Assembly: GCA_964427655.1 (NCBI GenBank)
Contig: CAYRWE010000168.1
Span: 1-11,218 of the forward strand
DNA from: CAVQNQ01 sp964427655
Lineage (GTDB): Bacteria; Acidobacteriota; Terriglobia; Bryobacterales; Bryobacteraceae
Length of the DNA: 11,218 nucleotides
Direction of reading: 5' to 3'
Part shown: positions 7,140-11,218 of the stretch, piece by piece
Layout of the letters: each line of letters opens with the position of its first letter
How positions within the stretch are numbered: position 1 is the first letter of the stretch
Position numbers and translations under genes: made by a program
The notes under the pieces: generated by a model
Told to the model about the DNA's origin: nothing
The model's database searches: none
What the model saw: the letters and a program-made list of their open reading frames with translations, nothing else

Positions 7140-8410
7140 TTCTCCTCCACGGGTGCGATAAACGTCATCGAAAACGATTCGGTCTGGCGCTCCGGCGTGG
7201 TGGTGGCGTAGATCGTGAAGTGGCTCACCATGTCGCTGCGCCGTGCGGGCGGCTCGGAGATCTCGAACTCGCCCTGAAGGACGGCTCCGGGCGCCACGGA
7301 AACGGGATTGGGCTGGAGGGCGAGCGCGGCCCCCGCGAGATCGCCGATCGAGAACGCCACCGCCGCGGGCCGGCTTCCGCGATTGGCGACGTTGTAGCGG
7401 AACTGGTTCACGATGCGCCCCGCAGCATCCACCTTATACAGCGTTTCATGCTCCTGCGCGATGCGCACCAGCACGGTCCGCCGCATGGCCAGCGCCACGC
7501 ACAGCCCGGACGCGTAAAACGCCAGCACCAGCAGCACCACCACGCGCTTGGCGTCCCGTATCCCGATGCGCTGGTACCACGCCATCCCACTCGCCTGGCC
7601 GACCAGCTCGCCCTTCTCGCCCCAGGCATAGTGAATCAGGCCCGGCTTGCCCAGGCGCGCCAGAATCTCCTGGCACGCATCGATGCACTCGCCGCAATGC
7701 ACGCATTCGATCTGGAACGGCGACTGGCGGATATCGATTCCCATGGGGCATATGCGCACGCACTTCTTGCATTCGATACAATCGTGCCGCGCATCGCGAT
7801 AGTCGACCAGCAGCGTGTGGCCGTCGCCCAGCATACCCTGCAGGTAACCGTACGGGCAGACGGTGGTGCAGAAGCGCAAGCGCAACAGGCTGAAATCGAG
7901 GAAGGTTAGCAGCGTGACACTGGCGCCGGCGATCCCCGCGGCGGTCCGGATATCGAGCGAAAGCAGGCTGCGCGCCAGGTCGCGCGGCGGGACGAAATAG
8001 GCCATGAAGATGAACGCCAGCCCCACCGAAGCCGCCGCCAGCGCGCCGTAGAACAACGTGCGCACCAGAAGTTCGCGCCGCTTGGGTTTCCAATGGATGA
8101 ACTTCTTCACCACCAGCCGGCGCAGCCGCGACTCGATCGCCATGGAGGCTTCGCTGAAGATCATCTGCGGGCACAGGTATCCGCAATAGACCCGCCCATA
8201 GAAGACCGACGAGACCACCACCAGGAACATGAGGAACATCAGGGCGAAGAAGACGATGCCGAACTCGTTGATCCACAATTCCTGCCCCGCGAAATAGAAC
8301 CGCTGCCGGGGGAGATCGAAACGCACGACATTGAAAAACGGCAGCGCCACAAAGATCAGGAAGCAGAGTAAGTGGACGACTTTGCGGAGCTTGTGCCAGT
8401 TATAGGTCAC
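7136..8410 (-). CDS. ccoG: CcoG/FixG, membrane ferredoxin-type cbb3 oxidase assembly protein
   Basis: This is a 424-residue inner-membrane iron-sulfur protein. Helices lie at about 10-28, 50-70, 117-138, 157-175 and 288-310. Motifs are CGYLCPQ (76-82) and CTTVCPYGYLQ (181-191), two ferredoxin-type [4Fe-4S] sites (C211/C214/C217/C221 and C236/C239/C242/C246), and a C-terminal Ig-like periplasmic domain from about 315. CcoG proteins assist cbb3 oxidase assembly and have been proposed to reduce Cu(II) to Cu(I) for CcoI. The start must be the GTG at 8410-8408, because an in-frame TAG lies three codons upstream. The N-terminal cytoplasmic stretch is therefore shorter than in proteobacterial members, which are usually about 470-480 residues. 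It is followed with an ATGA overlap by the 47-residue gene and ccoI. A 155-bp inverted-repeat element separates it from the upstream SafE-like gene. Confidence 0.96.
   Translation of the reverse strand: MTYNWHKLRKVVHLLCFLIFVALPFFNVVRFDLPRQRFYFAGQELWINEFGIVFFALMFLMFLVVVSSVFYGRVYCGYLCPQMIFSEASMAIESRLRRLVVKKFIHWKPKRRELLVRTLFYGALAAASVGLAFIFMAYFVPPRDLARSLLSLDIRTAAGIAGASVTLLTFLDFSLLRLRFCTTVCPYGYLQGMLGDGHTLLVDYRDARHDCIECKKCVRICPMGIDIRQSPFQIECVHCGECIDACQEILARLGKPGLIHYAWGEKGELVGQASGMAWYQRIGIRDAKRVVVLLVLAFYASGLCVALAMRRTVLVRIAQEHETLYKVDAAGRIVNQFRYNVANRGSRPAAVAFSIGDLAGAALALQPNPVSVAPGAVLQGEFEISEPPARRSDMVSHFTIYATTTPERQTESFSMTFIAPVEEK
7142..7148 (-). promoter_or_regulatory. Ribosome binding site (GGAGGAG) of the 47-residue gene
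   Basis: A near-perfect Shine-Dalgarno sequence inside the last codons of ccoG, 2-4 nt from the ATG at 7139. It supports the small gene as truly translated. Confidence 0.75.
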
Positions 8411-8437
8411 GCGTGCCTACCCGGGGAGTTCAAAATA

Positions 8438-8592
8438 AGCTCACCGCGGAGACGCGGAGGCGCGGAGTTTTCGCGGAGTAAGTATAAGGTTAGATCTCCA
8501 CGGCTTAGCCGCGAAAGAGGACAGCCGGTTTTCGCGCTCTTTAAGTTCTTCTCCGCGTAATTCTCCGCGGCTCCGCGCCTCCGCGGTGAGCT
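8438..8592. repeat. Inverted-repeat, MITE-like element between the SafE-like gene and ccoG
   Basis: The 30-bp outer arms (8438-8467 and 8563-8592) are reverse complements with 2 mismatches, both beginning AGCTCACCGCGGAG at the outer ends. With small gaps the pairing continues inward to about 8482 and 8548. The arms are themselves built of a GCGGAG(G/A)C-type motif repeated about every 8 bp. The centre holds a small perfect hairpin, CGGCT-T-AGCCG, at 8501-8511. The right arm ends 1 bp from the SafE-like stop codon. Interspersed repeats of the type CACCGCGGAGGCGCGGAG are, to my recollection, widespread in many bacterial phyla and behave like non-coding mobile elements. Transcribed, it would fold into a long stem that could slow transcription, terminate it, or protect message ends between the two operon halves. 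No target-site duplication is evident. Confidence 0.8.
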
Positions 8593-8593
8593 A

Positions 8594-9289
8594 TTAACCA
8601 TGGCACACCGGCTTGGCCATCAACCCGCGCCACAGAAAGAACGCGCCCGCCAGCAGGATCGATGCCCCGGCCACGCGGTTCCCCCATGCTCCCAGCCGCA
8701 GACCCGCCACCGAGCCGAGCACGCCCATTCCCAATAGCGCGGCGGCCGTCCCCAGGCCGAATGCCAGCATAGTCAGCGCGCCCGCCACAGGGCTGGCCGA
8801 CTCCACAGATTTCAGCAGCGCGGCGTAGATCAACCCGCACGGCAGCAGGCCCAGCAGGAGTCCCAACGCGAATTTGCCGCCGGCGCGCGTACCCGTCAGG
8901 AGCCGCCCCATGCCGCGCGAAAAACATCCCGCGAGGCCGCGCCTCTCAATCGCCACCAGCGCGCGCTTGGGAACCAGCCGCAACAGAGCGAGACCCGAGA
9001 CGATCATGGCCGCGCCCGCGAAGATGCGCGCTCCCGCGGCCAGGCCCGCCAGGCGGCCCAGCATCCCGATCCCGCTGCCCACCGCGCCCGCCAACGCTCC
9101 CAGCGCCGTGTAGGTCAGGATCCTCCCCGCGTTGTACGCCAGGTGCGCGCGCAGCATGCCGCCGCGTTCGACACCGCCCTTGGCCATCGCCACGCTATAA
9201 GAGAGCACGATGGGACCGCACATCTGCAAGCAATGCAGGCTGCTCACCAGCCCCAACCCGAAGACGAGGCTGAACTCGAGAGGCGTCAT
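8594..9289 (-). CDS. SafE/DsbD_2-type membrane protein
   Basis: This is a 231-residue protein with about six membrane helices. HCLQMCGP near the N-terminus (H19, C20, C24) and LLPCG (149-152, C151) are the conserved Cys blocks of the 'sulfite exporter TauE/SafE', cytochrome-biogenesis-like (DsbD_2/CcdA-related) proteins often found in cbb3 oxidase clusters. The usual family names are misleading, because in this setting a role in electron or copper transfer during oxidase assembly is more likely than sulfite export. The tail ends in PVCHG, a possible extra metal or thiol site. The start is ATG 9289, which overlaps the stop of the upstream flavoprotein as ATGA. An upstream extension to 9394 would lie wholly within that gene and lacks the motif-first layout, so it is rejected. 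The downstream neighbour is a repeat element, then ccoG. Confidence 0.88.
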   Translation of the reverse strand: MTPLEFSLVFGLGLVSSLHCLQMCGPIVLSYSVAMAKGGVERGGMLRAHLAYNAGRILTYTALGALAGAVGSGIGMLGRLAGLAAGARIFAGAAMIVSGLALLRLVPKRALVAIERRGLAGCFSRGMGRLLTGTRAGGKFALGLLLGLLPCGLIYAALLKSVESASPVAGALTMLAFGLGTAAALLGMGVLGSVAGLRLGAWGNRVAGASILLAGAFFLWRGLMAKPVCHG

Positions 9290-11178
9290 GCCGTATACAG
9301 CACCTTGGGATTCGGCACCGGAACGCTCACGCACTCGCGATAGAAATCGAAGCGCTTCATCGTAATGGCATGCGTGGGACAGCGCGAGGCGCACAGTGCG
9401 CAGCGAATGCAGGTGGTCTCGTCTTTCATCATCACCGCGCCCAGCGCGTCCAGTTCCTCGGGCGGCAACTGCCGGATTTCGGGGCCGAATTCTTCGACCG
9501 CCTTCGTCATCCAGCTCTCGTCCTCGATGAGCTTGCTCAGCCCTACCAGACGGATCAGGTTTTCCGGGCAGACATCCACGCAGCCGTTGCAGGCCACGCA
9601 GATCCCCGTGTCGAAAACCGTGTCGACGTTGCAGCGCACGCAGCGCGCGCCCTGGCGGCGGGCCTCGGCTTCGGGGAAGCTTTCCTCCACGATCTCAAGC
9701 GTTGCGGCGCGCTGCTCGCTCGCGACCGTGGGCGGATTGCGGCGGGGAATTACGTTCCAGCCATCCGCCATCGCGTAGGCCGCCGGCGACCACTTCTTGC
9801 GCACCACCACGTCCGTGCGGGTGCCGCGCAGGTAATCGTGCATGGAACGCGCGGCGATCTGCGCCGAAGCGATGGCGTCGATGAACAGGCGCGCCCCGTG
9901 CGCGATATCCCCGCAGGCGAAGACGTCCGGAGCGGTGGTCTGATACGTCTCGCGGTTCACCTTGATCAAGCCGCGCTCGCTCTGGACGCCATCGGCCGGA
10001 TCGAGGAAGGCCAGGTCCGAAGTCTGCCCGATGGCGAAGATCACGCTGTCGGCCTGGATGTCCTCGATGTGGTTTTCGTCGTAGGTGGGATTGAAGCGCC
10101 CGGAGGCGTCGAAGACCGCGGTGCAGTGCACCGTGCGCAGCGCCGTGACGCAACCGTCTTTTACCAGGACCTCGCGCGGGCCGCGCTGGTTATGCAGGCG
10201 AATGCCCTCTTCGGCTCCCTCATGCACCTCGATGTCGTCGGCGGGCATTTCCTCGCGGCCTTCGAGACACACCACGTGAACTTCTTTATCGGCGCTCAGG
10301 CGCAGAGCCGAGCGGGCCACGTCGTAAGCCACCTGCTCATCGTGCGGGCGGACCGCCGAGCGGGCCACATCGTAGGCTACGTTGCCGCCGCCGATCACCA
10401 CGATCCTTTTTCCCAGCGGCGCCGGCTTGCCGGAATTGAAGGCGCGCAGGAAATCCATGCCGTCGAGGACGTTTTCGTTATCCGCGCCGGGGAGTGGCAG
10501 TTTGCGGCCTTTGGGAAGACCGATCCCCAGGAAGATGGCCGCGTAGCCTTCGGCGCGCAGACTCGCAATCGTGAAATCGCGCCCCAGCCGCTGGTTACAC
10601 TGAAGGTCCACGCCCAGCGAGAGGATTGCGTTGATCTCGTGGCGCACCAACTCGCGCGGCAGGCGGAAGATCGGCACGCCCACCGTGAGCATGCCGCCCG
10701 GTTCGGCTTCGGCTTCGAAGAGCGTCACGCGGTAGCCGGCTCTCACCAGGTCGTGCGCCACGGTGAGGCCCGAGACGCCCGCGCCCACCACGGCGATCTT
10801 CTCGGGATAGGCACCGTCGCCGTGGCGCGGCGGCAGCATAAGGTCGTTATTGGCCTCGCGGTAGAGCGCGTAATTGCCGGTTTCCGGGCCGAAGCGGTCC
10901 GTGACGAAGCGCTTGAGCGCGCGAATGGTCACCGGCGCATCCACGTCGCTCCGGCGGCAATTGGTTTCGCATGGAGCGCCGCACACGCGCCCGCAGATGG
11001 AGGCGAACGGGTTGTGTGCGCGCGCGATCCGGTAGGCCTCCTCGTAACGGCCTTCCGCAATGGCCGTCACGTAGCCGCAGGCATCCGTGTGCACCGGGCA
11101 GGCGTGCCGGCACTTGACCATCTCGATCCAGTAATCGGTTGCGTCCGGTACACGGACCTGGTAGAAACCGTTCTGCAT
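9286..11178 (-). CDS. GltD-like FAD/NAD(P) oxidoreductase with C-terminal [4Fe-4S] domains
   Basis: This is a 630-residue soluble protein. The N-terminal Fe-S domain carries C23/C27/C34 and C62/C66/C70/C74, as in the small subunit of glutamate synthase. It is followed by an FAD-binding GAGVSG (132-137), an NAD(P)-binding IGGGN (262-266) and a second FAD contact CGDIAHG (422-428). The C-terminus has ferredoxin sites C527/C530/C533/C537 and C590/C593/C596/C600, plus an extra C513/C516 pair. It should carry NAD(P)H electrons through FAD to Fe-S clusters. The acceptor is unknown. No glutamate synthase large subunit is next to it, so a glutamate synthase role is unlikely. An unusual 16-residue direct repeat (VAYDVARSA copies at 267-275 and 283-291) follows GGGN. 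The start ATG 11178 has GAGGA about 7 nt upstream. The stop overlaps the SafE-like start as ATGA, so it is translationally coupled. Confidence 0.92.
   Translation of the reverse strand: MQNGFYQVRVPDATDYWIEMVKCRHACPVHTDACGYVTAIAEGRYEEAYRIARAHNPFASICGRVCGAPCETNCRRSDVDAPVTIRALKRFVTDRFGPETGNYALYREANNDLMLPPRHGDGAYPEKIAVVGAGVSGLTVAHDLVRAGYRVTLFEAEAEPGGMLTVGVPIFRLPRELVRHEINAILSLGVDLQCNQRLGRDFTIASLRAEGYAAIFLGIGLPKGRKLPLPGADNENVLDGMDFLRAFNSGKPAPLGKRIVVIGGGNVAYDVARSAVRPHDEQVAYDVARSALRLSADKEVHVVCLEGREEMPADDIEVHEGAEEGIRLHNQRGPREVLVKDGCVTALRTVHCTAVFDASGRFNPTYDENHIEDIQADSVIFAIGQTSDLAFLDPADGVQSERGLIKVNRETYQTTAPDVFACGDIAHGARLFIDAIASAQIAARSMHDYLRGTRTDVVVRKKWSPAAYAMADGWNVIPRRNPPTVASEQRAATLEIVEESFPEAEARRQGARCVRCNVDTVFDTGICVACNGCVDVCPENLIRLVGLSKLIEDESWMTKAVEEFGPEIRQLPPEELDALGAVMMKDETTCIRCALCASRCPTHAITMKRFDFYRECVSVPVPNPKVLYTA
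10307..10380. repeat. In-gene direct repeat, two 26-bp copies offset by 48 bp
   Basis: 10307-10332 and 10355-10380 match at 23 of 26 bases. The three differences are silent (third codon positions). The 48-bp offset equals 16 codons, so the repeat is in frame and doubles VAYDVARSA(L/V)R just after the GGGN motif of the NAD(P)-binding domain of the flavoprotein. Confidence 0.85.
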
Positions 11179-11188
11179 GCGCCGTTCC

Positions 11189-11218
11189 TCAATCGTGGCC
11201 GGACTTGCCGAACGAGAA
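11189..11218 (-). CDS. Possible 3' end of an upstream coding sequence (partial)
   Basis: One minus-strand frame is open from the window edge to a TGA at 11191-11189 (FSFGKSGHD then stop). That TGA overlaps the GAGGA ribosome site of the flavoprotein gene, a common layout for coupled genes. Only nine residues are visible, so identity cannot be judged and the reading may be chance. Confidence 0.3.
   Translation of the reverse strand, partial: FSFGKSGHD

Noticed and set aside
8501..8511. CGGCTTAGCCG hairpin as a stand-alone Rho-independent terminator
   Set aside because: The stem is only 5 bp with a 1-base loop and no T-run follows on either strand. It is better seen as part of the larger repeat.
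8407..8601. A 64-codon minus-strand frame (and a 62-codon plus-strand one at 8372-8560) across the inverted repeat
   Set aside because: It consists of the translated repeat (SPRRRGAAE-type peptides), a frequent false gene in genomes carrying this repeat. No ribosome site or domain is present.
9290..9394. Longer start for the SafE-like protein at 9394
   Set aside because: The extra 35 residues lie within the flavoprotein gene and precede the normal first helix. The ATGA overlap at 9289 and the family layout favour the shorter form.
9286..11178. Naming the flavoprotein gltD (glutamate synthase small subunit)
   Set aside because: It carries two extra ferredoxin-type sites and sits beside cbb3 accessory genes with no gltB-like gene next to it, so only the 'GltD-like' fold is supported.

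Overview
The window is GC-rich and densely coded, and looks like chromosomal DNA of a soil-type Acidobacteriota, perhaps near Solibacter/Bryobacterales. That placement is an inference from base composition, protein style and the kind of cbb3-oxidase accessory cluster present. No RNA gene, CRISPR array, prophage or transposase was seen.

Left part (1-1667). Two genes read leftward as a tight pair: a small protein with an N-terminal zinc-finger-like Cys/His cluster and a disordered Pro/Arg/Ala-rich remainder (658-1434), followed one base later by a TPR protein cut by the window edge (1-656). An AT-richer divergent intergenic region of about 230 bp lies to their right. It holds candidate promoters for both directions, an 18-bp inverted repeat and a TTATCGAA direct repeat.

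Middle (1668-4721). Two genes read rightward. The first is an unusual TonB-type protein with a cytoplasmic MPN/JAB-like domain whose JAMM motif is damaged, then a Pro-rich linker, one membrane helix, a periplasmic beta-rich segment, a second Pro-rich linker and a TonB C-terminal domain. The second is a multi-pass membrane acyltransferase of the HGSNAT/DUF1624 type. Its 3' end overlaps the convergent copper ATPase gene by 29 bp.

Right part (4693-11218), all leftward. This is a cytochrome cbb3-oxidase maturation and copper-handling cluster. In transcription order it contains a soluble GltD-like FAD/NAD(P) oxidoreductase with C-terminal ferredoxin-type [4Fe-4S] domains, a SafE/DsbD_2-type membrane protein, a 155-bp inverted-repeat element, CcoG, an unrecognised 47-residue single-span membrane protein, and the Cu(I) P-type ATPase CcoI. 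ATGA stop/start overlaps join the flavoprotein to the SafE gene, ccoG to the small gene, and the small gene to ccoI, which indicates translational coupling. No recognisable CcoH or CcoS is present, and ccoNOP is not in the window.

A plausible working model, which is inference, is that NAD(P)H electrons enter through the flavoprotein and reach the redox-active membrane proteins (SafE-like and CcoG). These would keep copper reduced for CcoI, which delivers Cu(I) for assembly of the cbb3 oxidase. The least ordinary items are the 47-residue protein, the flavoprotein-SafE coupling, the MPN-TonB fusion, and a 16-residue in-frame duplication in the flavoprotein's nucleotide-binding domain.
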